Source of the DNA: Candidatus Cloacimonetes bacterium HGW-Cloacimonetes-3 | Lineage (GTDB): Bacteria > Cloacimonadota > Cloacimonadia > Cloacimonadales > Cloacimonadaceae | Direction: 5' to 3' | Assembly: GCA_002840645.1 (NCBI GenBank) | Contig: PHBO01000011.1 | Coordinates: 62,001 to 126,000, forward strand | DNA length: 64,000 bases | Part shown: positions 8,378 to 18,110 of the stretch, one piece after another | Position numbering within the stretch: the stretch's first letter is position 1 | How the letters are laid out: each line of letters begins with the position of its first letter | Position numbers and translations under genes: made by a program | The notes under the pieces: generated by a model | What the model saw: only the letters and a program-made list of their open reading frames with translations | The model's database searches: none | What the model was told of the DNA's origin: nothing

Positions 8378-9290
8378 AAAAGTACTCCTCATCCTTTTGC
8401 TAATCCTTGTAGCAGCATACTTCCTGCTGCGGCTGAACAAGCCCGAGGAAAAGCAAAGCCACATCTATGATCTGGATTCGCTATCAATCGGCACCATAGA
8501 AGTATTCGACCAGAAGAACACGCTGAAGTTCAAAAAGACCGGAGACGTGTGGAACCTCACATTTCCAGTTGCATGGGCAGCTGATACACTGCGAATTCAG
8601 GCACTGTTCATGAATGTGCTAACCGCCAAATTCCCCAAAACCACCATGGGTGAGGGCGAGGAAGCAATAAAGAACTTTAAGCTTCAGGATAACCAGGCTC
8701 TGCATATCGTTGTAGGCGACGCCAGGGGCAAGAAGCGCATCCACACCATGTTCAGTAATATGGGTAATCCATACGACTATTTCCGCTATGCGGGCAGTGA
8801 CAAGATTTACCAGATAAAAAGCAAGGTTGCCAATGCCTTCACTACGGAGCTGTCCAACTGGCGTTCTCCGCATGTGGTTCACCATGAGGAAGGCGAACTG
8901 AACAGCATCGATGTTACTCACCCCAAAGGCAGCTTCACCCTCACCCGCAAGAAATACGACTGGTTCTACAAGGACGCAAAAGAGGAATTCCCCATCCCAA
9001 CCACTAATCTGGGTATCCTGAAAGTAGTAAACATCCTCGCAAACCTGGATGCCTACGTTTTTGTTGATGGTGAAGCAGAGGACTACACTGCAAAGTTCGC
9101 CAAGCCCGAGTGCGAAGTAACCCTTCACTTAACCAACAACAAGACTCAAACGCTTGACTTTATCAAGAATGATGATGAGAGCTATTTACTGATGGTGGAT
9201 AAAGACTCATCTGTGCTCTTTATGGTTACTTTCGACACCGTCTTTCGTTTCATACGGCATGCTGATGTTTTCCGTAGCAGGGCATACTAA
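8364..9290 (+). CDS. DUF4340 domain protein of the Gld-type ABC operon
   Basis: 308 residues. An N-terminal anchor (KVLLILLLILVAAYFLL) is followed by periplasmic repeats of the DUF4340 type, with the recurrent pattern IYDLDSLSIGTIEV ... VWNLTFP. It overlaps the GldG-like gene by 14 nt. DUF4340 proteins regularly accompany GldA/F/G-type transporters, sometimes fused to GldG, and their biochemical role is unknown. AAGG precedes the start. Confidence 0.85.
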   Translation: MKRNRKVLLILLLILVAAYFLLRLNKPEEKQSHIYDLDSLSIGTIEVFDQKNTLKFKKTGDVWNLTFPVAWAADTLRIQALFMNVLTAKFPKTTMGEGEEAIKNFKLQDNQALHIVVGDARGKKRIHTMFSNMGNPYDYFRYAGSDKIYQIKSKVANAFTTELSNWRSPHVVHHEEGELNSIDVTHPKGSFTLTRKKYDWFYKDAKEEFPIPTTNLGILKVVNILANLDAYVFVDGEAEDYTAKFAKPECEVTLHLTNNKTQTLDFIKNDDESYLLMVDKDSSVLFMVTFDTVFRFIRHADVFRSRAY

Positions 9291-9296
9291 TTAGCA

Positions 9297-9734
9297 ATGA
9301 CCAGCATTCACCGCATCACAGAGCTAATCCCAAGCTTTTATGTAGAATTAATTAAGCTATGGGACGAAGCAGGCATTAGCAATCCTGCCCGCAGCGACAG
9401 CTTTGAGGTTATCAGCAACAGTCTGAGCCACGGTGGGGTAATCCTTACCGCATACAGGGATAATAGCTTGCTGGGCAGTGCCTGGCTAACTCATGATTTC
9501 CGCAGGGTGTATATCCACCACATGGCAGTTCTTCCCAGGGTACAAAATACCGGCATTGGTGCGCTAATACTTAAAGAAGCATTGTCCATTGCCGGCGATT
9601 TAGGCTATCAGGCAAAGCTGGAAGTGCATACTGATAACCAATCCGCCCGCCATCTATATGCCAAGTATGGTTTTACCGAGCTAAACGGTTATTTAACCAT
9701 GATAAAGAGAGACATTTTAACATCCGGATGGTAG
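9297..9734 (+). CDS. GNAT-family N-acetyltransferase
   Basis: 145 residues. The GNAT core is visible: IHHMAVLPRVQNTGIGALIL (motif A, residues about 78-97, with the acetyl-CoA loop VQNTGIG) and motif B NQSARHLYAKYGFTEL (about 116-131). The gene starts 6 nt after the DUF4340 stop with little ribosome binding site, so it may be translated by coupling. The acceptor substrate is unknown. A role related to the transporter operon is possible but unsupported. Confidence 0.88.
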   Translation: MTSIHRITELIPSFYVELIKLWDEAGISNPARSDSFEVISNSLSHGGVILTAYRDNSLLGSAWLTHDFRRVYIHHMAVLPRVQNTGIGALILKEALSIAGDLGYQAKLEVHTDNQSARHLYAKYGFTELNGYLTMIKRDILTSGW

Positions 9735-9780
9735 GCATCCCGCCTGCTATCTAAGCAAGAACCAAAGACCGGGAGGTTTT

Positions 9781-10878
9781 ATGAAGAAAAGAGTACTGGT
9801 TGCAACCGGTGGCGGAGATTGCCCCGGACTAAACGCTGTTATAAGGGCAATCGTAAAAAGAGCTTCCCGAGAGCATAATTGGGAAATACTGGGTAGTATC
9901 GATGCTTTCGATGGACTGCTCCGCGATCCCATGCACTTAGTGGAGCTTACCCCCGAAAAGGTTGCCGGCATTCATGTGCAGGGCGGAACCATTATCGGCA
10001 CCACCAACAAGGGCGGACCCTTTGCATGGCCTGTGAAGAACACCGATGGAAGCTGGAGCACCGTTGATAGAAGCCAGGACTTCATGGATCGCCTCCGTTA
10101 TCAGAATATCGATGCCGTTATCAATATCGGTGGCGACGGCTCGCAACGCATCTCCCAAAGTCTGTACGAAATGGGTTGTCCCATCATCGGAGTTCCCAAA
10201 ACCATAGATAATGACCTCTCGCATACTGATTTCACTTTCGGATTCCAAACAGCGGTAGATACTGCCACTGATGCCGTCGATAAATTGGTTACCACCGCTG
10301 CCAGCCATCATCGTGTCCTCATCCTTGAAGTAATGGGACGCTATGCAGGCTGGATCGCACTACATGCTTCTATCGCCGGTGGTGCGGAAGTTTGTCTGAT
10401 CCCTGAAGTGCCCTATGACATTAACAAAGTTATGCAAGCTTTGGAGCAGCGCATCGATAACGGTAAAGGCTTCGCCAATATCGTTATTGCTGAAGGTGCC
10501 GTACCCATCGCAGGCAGCATGTCCTATAGCGAGAATGATACCCCCGGAGCTATGAAAATACGCCTTGGCGGTGCCGGAATGCGTTTGTCTCAAGAGCTAA
10601 AGGATGCGGGATGCACCATTGAGATCAGGGAAACCATTCTGGGGCATTTGCAACGTGGCGGCAGACCCAATGCTTTTGATCGTATTCTGGCTTCCCAATT
10701 CGGGGTAAAAGCCTTTGAGATGGTGCTGGAGCAGAAGTGGGGACACATGGTTGCATACAATCACCCTAACATAGTTGCTGTGCCCATTATTGATGCCATT
10801 CAGGAATATAATCTGGTAGATACTTCTTCAGATCTGGTTAACACCGCCCGTGGAATGGGTATTTCTTTCGGGGATTAA
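9781..10878 (+). CDS. pfkA: 6-phosphofructokinase, mixed-substrate (group III-like) type
   Basis: 365 residues. It phosphorylates fructose 6-phosphate in glycolysis. The sequence shows the N-terminal GGGDCPGLNAVIR loop, INIGGDGS (phosphoryl-donor loop, G120) and PKTIDND (K140, catalytic D143). It also has the MGRYAGWIAL substrate motif and GHLQRGGRPNAFDR near residue 285. Gly in the GGDG position is the ATP-type residue, whereas Lys in PKTIDND is the residue usual in PPi enzymes. The sequence alone does not decide between ATP and PPi. It is preceded by GGGAGG and followed by a clear terminator, so it is monocistronic or the end of a unit. Confidence 0.93.
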   Translation: MKKRVLVATGGGDCPGLNAVIRAIVKRASREHNWEILGSIDAFDGLLRDPMHLVELTPEKVAGIHVQGGTIIGTTNKGGPFAWPVKNTDGSWSTVDRSQDFMDRLRYQNIDAVINIGGDGSQRISQSLYEMGCPIIGVPKTIDNDLSHTDFTFGFQTAVDTATDAVDKLVTTAASHHRVLILEVMGRYAGWIALHASIAGGAEVCLIPEVPYDINKVMQALEQRIDNGKGFANIVIAEGAVPIAGSMSYSENDTPGAMKIRLGGAGMRLSQELKDAGCTIEIRETILGHLQRGGRPNAFDRILASQFGVKAFEMVLEQKWGHMVAYNHPNIVAVPIIDAIQEYNLVDTSSDLVNTARGMGISFGD

Positions 10879-10918
10879 TAGCCCATTTCAATCCTAAAGG
10901 TAAATACTTATCATACAT

Positions 10919-10950
10919 TAGCCCTTCAATGCGAAGGGCTATTTTTTTTG
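10919..10950 (+). terminator. Intrinsic terminator after pfkA
   Basis: AGCCCTTC and GAAGGGCT form a perfect 8-bp stem (10920-10927 with 10933-10940) around a 5-nt loop. A run of T follows (ATTTTTTTT), 40 nt after the pfkA stop. Confidence 0.92.
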
Positions 10951-11075
10951 GTTCTCTTTCTAATATAGTAGGTAATGATACTATACTCCTACTGGATTAT
11001 GCATCCAGCCCGGTATTCAGGATAAAGCTTGGTGACATATTGCTTACATTTAGCCTATAGCCAGCGGGTATCCCA

Positions 11076-11114
11076 CCCGTAACCCTCCCGTATCGGATAT
11101 GGGAGGGTTACGGG
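11076..11114. repeat. 14-bp perfect inverted repeat between convergent genes
   Basis: CCCGTAACCCTCCC (11076-11089) and its exact complement (11101-11114) enclose an 11-nt loop. There is no T-run on either side. It lies 37 nt after the minus-strand permease gene and may act as a processing or termination hairpin, or be a REP-like element. Confidence 0.7.
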
Positions 11115-11150
11115 AAACATATAAGCCGAAATAAGGGAAGAAGCAAGGAG

Positions 11151-12422
11151 CTATTCGTGATAATAGATGGCTTGAATGGGATCGATGCGGGCAGCTTTCA
11201 AGGCTGGATAGACGCCTGAGGCAAAGCCGATGAGGAGCGAAAATCCCATGCCGATTACCACGCCCTGGATGGGCAGATACAGCGGGAAATGGATGGCTTT
11301 GGCGATTATTGTGATCAAGAGCCAGGCAAAAAACACACCCGATACCGCTCCCCAGAATGCCAATGCCAAAGCTTCGAAAATGAAGTAAAAAAAGATGTCG
11401 GTTTCGGTTGCGCCGATGCTCTTGCGGATACCGATCTCGCTCATGCGCTCCTGAATGGAGATCAACAGCGTGCTAAACAAGCCAATACCGCCCACAATAA
11501 GCGATATGGAAGCGATGGCGATAAGGGTTATATTCCATTTCTTCATGAACTTATCTATCTCATTGGTGATGGATAGCAGGAAATCGCCTACATCCATGAA
11601 GCTAAAATTGGGATACATATTGTGGCGGGACAGCAGTAGTTGGCGGGCTTCCTTTTTCAGGCTGGCATAAGCATCTTCGGAAGCAGCCTGCATATACACC
11701 TGATGCACTGTTCCACCTGTACCAAGGTAGCGCGCACCATACTTCAGCGGCACATAAACCGCCTTCAGGTCTTCCTTGCGCTCCCAGGTGTTAAAGTTCA
11801 TTCCGTTCCCGCTGGCAAGGACATCGGCAGCCAGCACTCCCACTATTCTAAAGCGGTGCGAGCCAAGCTGAAGATACTCTCCCACGGGCTTTTTGCCGGG
11901 AAAATACTCTTGGGCAAAGTGATAGCCCAACACCGCTACAGCCATGCTGTTTTCATTCTCATAGTCGTTAAAATAGCGTCCCTGACCGATCTTGTAGGTT
12001 TTATTACGGAAATACTCGGTATTAGTGGCGCGCAAACGCACATTGCGGGTTTTATTGCCAATGCGGAAGAGGCTGCTGGATTCGATCATCCCGTAAATAC
12101 TCTTCAGCACCAGATTGTCGCGCAGTGCCTCATAATCATCATAGTTCAGGCTGGGAATGCTTTGCTTTGCACGGCGGATACTGCTGCGGGCGTTTGTGTT
12201 ATTGTTATCGGGGGTGTCCGAACCGGGAGTAACAATAAGGGAAAAGTTCCAGCCCATGTTCTCCATGTTGTTCTTGATCAGAGCTTTAAGAGCATACACA
12301 CTGCTGAACATGGTTACCACCGCCAGCACCCCGATAACGATGCCGGTGAGGGTTAGCAGAGACCGCATTTTGTGGCTTAAGATGCTTTGGAAGGCGCTGT
12401 GAACGCCATCGCGAAAGTGCAT
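11151..12422 (-). CDS. MacB/FtsX-family ABC permease
   Basis: 423 residues. The N-terminal helix (MRSLLTLTGIVIGVLAVVTMFSSV) precedes a large periplasmic MacB-PCD-like domain. Three C-terminal helices form the FtsX core with the conserved ERMSEIGIRKSIGAT loop between the first two. This is the permease half of a MacB or LolCE-type system. No LolD/MacB ATPase is adjacent. The upstream gene is topA, 3 nt away, so it is read from the secA-topA unit. A working link with the MacA-type adaptor at 3899 is possible but only inferred. Confidence 0.9.
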   Translation of the reverse strand: MHFRDGVHSAFQSILSHKMRSLLTLTGIVIGVLAVVTMFSSVYALKALIKNNMENMGWNFSLIVTPGSDTPDNNNTNARSSIRRAKQSIPSLNYDDYEALRDNLVLKSIYGMIESSSLFRIGNKTRNVRLRATNTEYFRNKTYKIGQGRYFNDYENENSMAVAVLGYHFAQEYFPGKKPVGEYLQLGSHRFRIVGVLAADVLASGNGMNFNTWERKEDLKAVYVPLKYGARYLGTGGTVHQVYMQAASEDAYASLKKEARQLLLSRHNMYPNFSFMDVGDFLLSITNEIDKFMKKWNITLIAIASISLIVGGIGLFSTLLISIQERMSEIGIRKSIGATETDIFFYFIFEALALAFWGAVSGVFFAWLLITIIAKAIHFPLYLPIQGVVIGMGFSLLIGFASGVYPALKAARIDPIQAIYYHE

Positions 12423-12425
12423 CTG

Positions 12426-14645
12426 CTATTCCATTTGGGTATTACATTTCGGACACTGCTTATAGGTGCCTTTGTCGCGGCTGTATTTCTCTACTATGTA
12501 AGGATTACCGCAATTGGGGCAGGGAATTGGCAGTGGTTTGTCGTTCGTGATGTATTTGCATTCCGGATAGCGGTTGCAGGAGTAGAAAGCGCGTCCTGTT
12601 TTGCTTTTGCGGGAAGTAAGCTCGCCTATGCCACACTCGGGACAGGCAACTCCCAAGGTCTTGGGGCGGGCGAATTTACACTTGGGATAGGTGGAGCAGG
12701 CGATGAATTCGCCAAACTTGCCGGTACGCATGATGAGGGGATTGCCGCACTGGGGGCAGTTCTCATCCAGAGTGGTGGGAACAAGGATCACTACATTGCC
12801 GGCTTCGTCACGCTTGAAGCTTTTACTGTTCTTGCATTCGGGATAACGGCTGCAGGAAAGGAATTCGCCGCCTTTGCTGCGTTTGATAACCATGGTGCCG
12901 GTTTTGCATACTTCGCAGGTGAGACCGCTATCCTGGATAAAGCTGCTCTTCTCTTTCTTTACATCTACCTTGGTGATAAGCACTTGCAGTTGGTCGTAAT
13001 AGGTACGCACCAGGTCTGTCCATCCGATGTGGCTGTATTCCACTTCATCCAGTTTATCTTCCATTTCGGCGGTGAATTTCACGTTGAAGATGCTGTCGAA
13101 GTTATCCACCAGAAAGCGGTTTACATCCGTTCCCAAAGGAGATGGCAGGAAGCTTTTCTTTTCCATGGTAACGTATTTGCGGTTGCGGATGGTGCTGATG
13201 ATGCTGGCGTAGGTGGAGGGACGTCCGATGCCTTTAGCTTCCAGCTCTTTGATCAGCGATGCTTCGTTGAAACGGGATGGAGGACTGGTGAAATGCTGGG
13301 TGGAAAGCAGTTCGCTGTGTTCCAGCACGTTGGTATTGGCATAATCGGGATGTATCTTTTCGCCCAAGGGGATGTTCACATGCGGGTAGGCTTTCAGGAA
13401 TCCTTCTTCGGTGATCTGGTTACCGCTGGCGGAGAATTGAGCTTTGCCGATGTTAATTTTGGCGGAGGTAACCAGCACCTTCACAGGCTTCATCTGGGTG
13501 GCGATAAAACGCTGCCAGATAAGCGTGTATAGCTTTAGCTGTTCTTTGCTGAGCGTGCCTTCCAGGCTTTCCGGAGTGCGGAAAGGATCGGTGGGACGGA
13601 TGGCTTCATGTGCGTCCTGGGCACTTTGTTTGTTCTTGAAAACGCGGGTGGAACTGTGGAGCATCGAAGCTCCGAAACGCTCTTTGATAAGGGCTTGACA
13701 GCTTGCCACGGCTTCTTCGGCGATGCGGGTGGAATCCGTTCTCATATAGGTGATAAGTCCCGTGCTTTCTCCGCCCACTTCGGTGCCTTCATAAAGCTCC
13801 TGAGCTATACTCATGGTACGTTGCGCCTGATACCCAAGAATCTTGGAGGCTTCCTGTTGCAGGGTGCTGGTGATGAAGGGAGAAGGTGGTTCCACGTTGC
13901 GGCTGTTGCGCTTGATTTCGGCAAGGATGGCGGTTTCGTTTTTGATGGTTTCCACCAGCGACAAAGCAGTCTTTTCGTCGGCTAATTCCAGCTTCTTGCC
14001 GTCAAACTTCTCCAAAGAAGCACTGAACTTGGGCAGTTTGTCACGCCAGAAATCGGCTTGTACTTTCCAGAATTCTTTGGGGACAAATGCCTGTATCTCC
14101 GCTTCACGCTCGCAGATAAGCCTTAGGGCAACGGATTGCACGCGTCCAGCAGACAGGTCTTTGGCGATTACTTTCCACAGCAATGGACTGATGCTGTAGC
14201 CCACAATGCGGTCCAGGATACGGCGGGCTTGTTGGGCATCCACCTTGGGGATATCTATGCTGCCGGGGCTTTCTATGGCGGAGTTTATCGCTTTTGAGGT
14301 GATCTCGTTAAACACGATTCGGTACACGGGCTTGCCCTTTATTTCTTTGATCAAAGCTTCCTTCAGGTGCCAGGCAATAGCTTCCCCTTCGCGGTCATGA
14401 TCACTGGCAAGATAAATGGCATCAGCACCCTTGGCAGCTTCACGCAGCTCGCTGATTATTTTGCTTTTCTTTTTATCTATAACGTATGTGGGCTTGAAGT
14501 CTTTGGCAACATCCACACCAAGCTCGTGCTGAGGCAGATCACGGATGTGTCCCATGGATGCCTTCACACTAAACTGGTTCTTCAGGAACTTGCTGATGGT
14601 GCCCGCTTTGGCAGGCGATTCGACGATAATTAGTCCTTTTGCCAT
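12426..14645 (-). CDS. topA: DNA topoisomerase I
   Basis: 739 residues. It relaxes negative supercoils by single-strand breakage. The Toprim domain starts with LIIVESPAKA and contains SDHDREGEAIAWHL (DxDxE, about 82-94). The catalytic tyrosine is Y300 in GLITYMRTDST. The C-terminus carries four Cys4 zinc-ribbon modules (CEVC...CSRYPEC, CPQC...CSTYPKC, CPEC...CNRYPEC, CPNC...CPKC), which help bind single-stranded DNA. An AAGGAT site precedes ATG 14645. secA ends 9 nt upstream, so the two are co-transcribed. Confidence 0.97.
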   Translation of the reverse strand: MAKGLIIVESPAKAGTISKFLKNQFSVKASMGHIRDLPQHELGVDVAKDFKPTYVIDKKKSKIISELREAAKGADAIYLASDHDREGEAIAWHLKEALIKEIKGKPVYRIVFNEITSKAINSAIESPGSIDIPKVDAQQARRILDRIVGYSISPLLWKVIAKDLSAGRVQSVALRLICEREAEIQAFVPKEFWKVQADFWRDKLPKFSASLEKFDGKKLELADEKTALSLVETIKNETAILAEIKRNSRNVEPPSPFITSTLQQEASKILGYQAQRTMSIAQELYEGTEVGGESTGLITYMRTDSTRIAEEAVASCQALIKERFGASMLHSSTRVFKNKQSAQDAHEAIRPTDPFRTPESLEGTLSKEQLKLYTLIWQRFIATQMKPVKVLVTSAKINIGKAQFSASGNQITEEGFLKAYPHVNIPLGEKIHPDYANTNVLEHSELLSTQHFTSPPSRFNEASLIKELEAKGIGRPSTYASIISTIRNRKYVTMEKKSFLPSPLGTDVNRFLVDNFDSIFNVKFTAEMEDKLDEVEYSHIGWTDLVRTYYDQLQVLITKVDVKKEKSSFIQDSGLTCEVCKTGTMVIKRSKGGEFLSCSRYPECKNSKSFKRDEAGNVVILVPTTLDENCPQCGNPLIMRTGKFGEFIACSTYPKCKFARPKTLGVACPECGIGELTSRKSKTGRAFYSCNRYPECKYITNDKPLPIPCPNCGNPYIVEKYSRDKGTYKQCPKCNTQME

Positions 14646-14654
14646 GTTTTATCC

Positions 14655-17600
14655 TTAATCTTCACTTTCTTCATGCTGACCGCAGCATTTCTTGTACTTC
14701 TTTCCGCTCCCGCAGGGGCAGGGATCGTTGCGTCCCACTTTGGCAGCCACACGCACGGGGCGGAGCTTTTCTTCGGGGGCATTGTTAAACTGGGGCGGAG
14801 CACTCATATTTTGATTTAATTGTTGTCCTTTAGCCTGTTCCTGAGCATGCAGGAAGGCACTCATGTCCTCGTGGCTCATGTTGGCATTCTTAAGCATATC
14901 CTCCATCTGCGCCTGAGACAGAATGTAGGTGGTAAACACCTTGCGGGTAACGTTTTCCTGGATTCTACCGATGAGGTTCTGGAACAGTTCAAAGCTTTCT
15001 TTTTTATACTCTATCAGGGGATCTTTATTAGCATAAGAACGCAGGTGCACGCCGTCTTTCAGCAAGTCCATCTCGTGCAGGTGATCGCGCCATTCGTCAT
15101 CCACCACTTCCAGCAACGCACGGCGTTCTATATTGCGGAGCTGGTCGGCACCGAGCTGGTTTTCCTTATGTTCATAAGCCTGCATGGCGAACTCTGTTAA
15201 GGTATTCAGCAGCAGGTCTTTGTTCATGTGATCGCTTTCCAAATCGCGGGGTTCAATGCCCAGATTAAGGCTTTGTTTGAACCACAGGCAGATGCGCTCC
15301 AGATTCCAGTCCTCAGGATAGCTGTCGGAAGGGATGATGCCGTCCACGATATTCTCTATCGTTTCGATTATCATATCCAGAATCTCCGGCTTCAAGTCAT
15401 AACCTTTCAGCACGCTACGCCGGTAGGAATAGATAACTTCGCGTTGCTGGTTCATCACTTCGTCATATTTTATCAGGCTTTTGCGTATCTCAAAGTTATG
15501 CTCTTCCACGCGTTTCTGTGCCTTTTCCACGGCTTTGGTCATCCAGGGGTGGCGGATGGCATCACCTGGCTTAAGGCCTATTTTCATCATCATGGGAGCT
15601 ATGCGGTCGCTACCGAACAAGCGCATCAGGTCATCTTCCAAGGAAAGGAAGAAACGTGATGTACCGGGATCGCCCTGACGTCCTGCCCGCCCACGTAACT
15701 GACGGTCAATACGCCGGCTTTCGTGGCGTTCACTGCCTATCACGTGCAGCCCGTCCAGTGGTAAGCCCCAGGGGAATTCGTCGGTAAGCGCATTGGAGAG
15801 GTTGCGGTAGCTTTCGGAGCTGCCCTGTACTACGCCGCTTCCGAGCTTGATGTCTGTTCCACGCCCCGCCATGTTGGTGGCGATGGTGACAGCTCCGGGC
15901 TGTCCTGCACCGGTTATGATCTCAGCTTCACGCTGGTGTTGGCGGGCATTCAGCACGTTGTGGGTAATGCCTTTACGTTTCAGCAGGCGGGAAATAATCT
16001 CGCTAACTTCCACGCTAACCGTACCAACCAGCACAGGTTTCTTACGCTCGTGCCAATAGGTTATCTCTTCTATAATTGCCTGATATTTATCGTTTTTACT
16101 TAGGTAAATCATGTCATCGTGATCTATGCGGGTAACGGGCACATTGGTAGGGATCGCCATCACCGGAAGCTTGTATATCTCCATGAACTCCGATTCTTCG
16201 GTGAGCGCGGTACCTGTCATACCTGCCAGTTTCTCAAACATACGGAAGTAGTTTTGCAGGGTGATAGTGGCAAAGGTTTGGGTGCCAGCTTCGATCTCCA
16301 CATTCTCTTTGGCTTCCAAAGCCTGATGTAAGCCGTCCGAGAAGCGCCTTCCCGGCATTTGTCTGCCGGTGAATTCGTCCACGATAATCACCTTGTTGTC
16401 TATCACAACATATTCCTGATCATTCTCGAAGAGGGTGAAGGCGCGCAGTAACTGGTTTATGTTGTGCAGCTTTTCGCTTTTATCCATGAATTTGTTCGTT
16501 AAGGCTTCCTTGCGTTTCAGCTTCTCCGCATCGGAAATGGTCTCATTCTGATCAACATCAGCCAGCACTTCATCCAGGCTTTGCACCACAAACAGGTCGC
16601 TCTCACGCTTGGAGAGCAGATCGCGCCCTTTCTCGCAGAGGTCAACGCTGTTGTGGCGTTCTTCCACCACGAAGAAGAGGTTTTCGTCCAGCTCGTGCAT
16701 ATTCTTATCGCGCAGGTACATACCTTCTACATCGTTCACCATCTTTTTCAGCTCACCATCCTGCATCAGCTTCTGGAAAGCCTTGTTATGCGGAGCAGCT
16801 CTCTTAACCAGCAGCAGGTTTTTTGCCAGGCGTTGATTGTCGGATTTGGGGTTATCATCTCTCAAATCTTCCTTAATCTCCGTTAAAAACCTTTGGGCAA
16901 GGGCATTCTGACTCTGCACCAACTGGGCGATAAAGGGGCGCAGTTCGGGATAGAAGTTCTTGTCCTGAGCAATGGGACCACTAATTATCAGCGGAGTACG
17001 GGCTTCATCCACCAGGATGCTATCCACTTCATCCACAATAGCAAAGTAGAAGTCACGCTGCACAAGCTGCTCGCGGGATACAGCCATATTATCACGCAGG
17101 TAGTCGAATCCAAACTCGCTGTTCATACCGTAGGTAACATCGCATTCATAAGCTGCTTTACGGCTGGCAAAATTCATACCGGTGGTGATACATCCCACCT
17201 GCATACCGTGGAAATTAAAGATAGGGCTCATCCATTCCGCATCACGGCTGGCGAGGTAATCGTTCACGGTAACCAGGTGAGCACCGCGTCCTACCAGGGC
17301 ATTCAGGAACAAAGGCAAAGTAGCGACCAGGGTTTTACCTTCACCGGTAGCCATTTCTGCAATCTTGCCATCATTTAATGCCATGCCACCAACAAGCTGT
17401 ACATCGAAGGGAACCATGTTCCATTCCTGCATGTGCTCGCGTACCATGAAGCTTTGTCCCATCATTCTGCGGCAGGTATCCTTAACTATGGCATACACTT
17501 CCGGCAGAAAAGAATCCAGAGTATCCTTTGTTAATTGCTTCAATTCCTTGCGGGTCTGATCTATGCGGTTGTCCAGGCGGCTGCGTTCAGTATCTTCTTT

Positions 17601-17825
17601 TTCTTCGCGGTAGCTTGTTTGCAATTCTTCAAGTTCTGCACGCAAAGGGCTAAGCTTGGCAGCAATTTCTTCTTTTATTTCGGTAATTCTATCCCGTATT
17701 TGGTCGTCCGAGTACTTTGCCAAACCTTCATATATCTGGGTGATTTCCCGCACCACGGGATCGTATAGTTTAAGCTCTTGGCTGGATTTATCACCAAACA
17801 GCTTTTTTAATAGTCTTTCTAACAT
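14655..17825 (-). CDS. secA: Preprotein translocase ATPase SecA
   Basis: 1056 residues, longer than E. coli SecA (901). Residues about 55-105 form a charged, probably coiled-coil insert, as often seen in Bacteroidetes-type SecA. Visible parts are MATGEGKTLVATLP (Walker A, about 158-171), DEVDSILVDEARTPLIISGP (Walker B and following), the helicase motif AGRGTDIKLG, and GSERHESRRIDRQLRGRAGR. The C-terminal SEC-C zinc motif CPCGSGKKYKKCC binds Zn and SecB or ribosomes. It drives export of the many signal-peptide proteins in this window. It is first in the secA-topA-permease unit. Confidence 0.97.
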   Translation of the reverse strand: MLERLLKKLFGDKSSQELKLYDPVVREITQIYEGLAKYSDDQIRDRITEIKEEIAAKLSPLRAELEELQTSYREEKEDTERSRLDNRIDQTRKELKQLTKDTLDSFLPEVYAIVKDTCRRMMGQSFMVREHMQEWNMVPFDVQLVGGMALNDGKIAEMATGEGKTLVATLPLFLNALVGRGAHLVTVNDYLASRDAEWMSPIFNFHGMQVGCITTGMNFASRKAAYECDVTYGMNSEFGFDYLRDNMAVSREQLVQRDFYFAIVDEVDSILVDEARTPLIISGPIAQDKNFYPELRPFIAQLVQSQNALAQRFLTEIKEDLRDDNPKSDNQRLAKNLLLVKRAAPHNKAFQKLMQDGELKKMVNDVEGMYLRDKNMHELDENLFFVVEERHNSVDLCEKGRDLLSKRESDLFVVQSLDEVLADVDQNETISDAEKLKRKEALTNKFMDKSEKLHNINQLLRAFTLFENDQEYVVIDNKVIIVDEFTGRQMPGRRFSDGLHQALEAKENVEIEAGTQTFATITLQNYFRMFEKLAGMTGTALTEESEFMEIYKLPVMAIPTNVPVTRIDHDDMIYLSKNDKYQAIIEEITYWHERKKPVLVGTVSVEVSEIISRLLKRKGITHNVLNARQHQREAEIITGAGQPGAVTIATNMAGRGTDIKLGSGVVQGSSESYRNLSNALTDEFPWGLPLDGLHVIGSERHESRRIDRQLRGRAGRQGDPGTSRFFLSLEDDLMRLFGSDRIAPMMMKIGLKPGDAIRHPWMTKAVEKAQKRVEEHNFEIRKSLIKYDEVMNQQREVIYSYRRSVLKGYDLKPEILDMIIETIENIVDGIIPSDSYPEDWNLERICLWFKQSLNLGIEPRDLESDHMNKDLLLNTLTEFAMQAYEHKENQLGADQLRNIERRALLEVVDDEWRDHLHEMDLLKDGVHLRSYANKDPLIEYKKESFELFQNLIGRIQENVTRKVFTTYILSQAQMEDMLKNANMSHEDMSAFLHAQEQAKGQQLNQNMSAPPQFNNAPEEKLRPVRVAAKVGRNDPCPCGSGKKYKKCCGQHEESED

Positions 17826-17997
17826 GCTGAATCCTTATGATTAGCCTCATTGAGTATCTGAGAGGCTGTTTTAGGGCTACAAAACGCCCATTTCTGCCAT
17901 AGAATTGAAAGGGGGGAATTGTGTCAAACAAAAAAGGGTTACTGCTACTTCAGCGAACATAGATGCACAGTAAAAAGAGCATATTACGTGAAATAAC

Positions 17998-18030
17998 TTG
18001 ACAACTATCACAGTTACAACGGATTATAAT
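17998..18030 (+). promoter_or_regulatory. Possible sigma70-type promoter for the lipoprotein gene
   Basis: TTGACA (17998-18003) and TATAAT (18025-18030) are both perfect hexamers, but the 21-nt spacer is longer than usual. The overlapping GATTAT gives an 18-nt spacer. It lies 80 nt before the gene at 18111 in the divergent gap from secA. The rest of 17826-18110 shows no gene. Confidence 0.45.
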
Positions 18031-18110
18031 TCTGTGCCGGATGCGTAAACAGAACGTATCCCCTAAGCATGCAGTTAACTTACTATTTTTCATGCCCATA
18101 AGGAGGAATC

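Noticed and set aside
9730-9748. GG-N10-GC spacing upstream of pfkA (possible sigma54 site)
   Set aside because: Only the GG/GC spacing fits; the -12 box reads CTGC and the -24 context is poor, so it is likely chance.
12387-13532. 381-residue frame antisense to topA
   Set aside because: Fully overlaps the unmistakable topA; the composition is a shadow of its codons.
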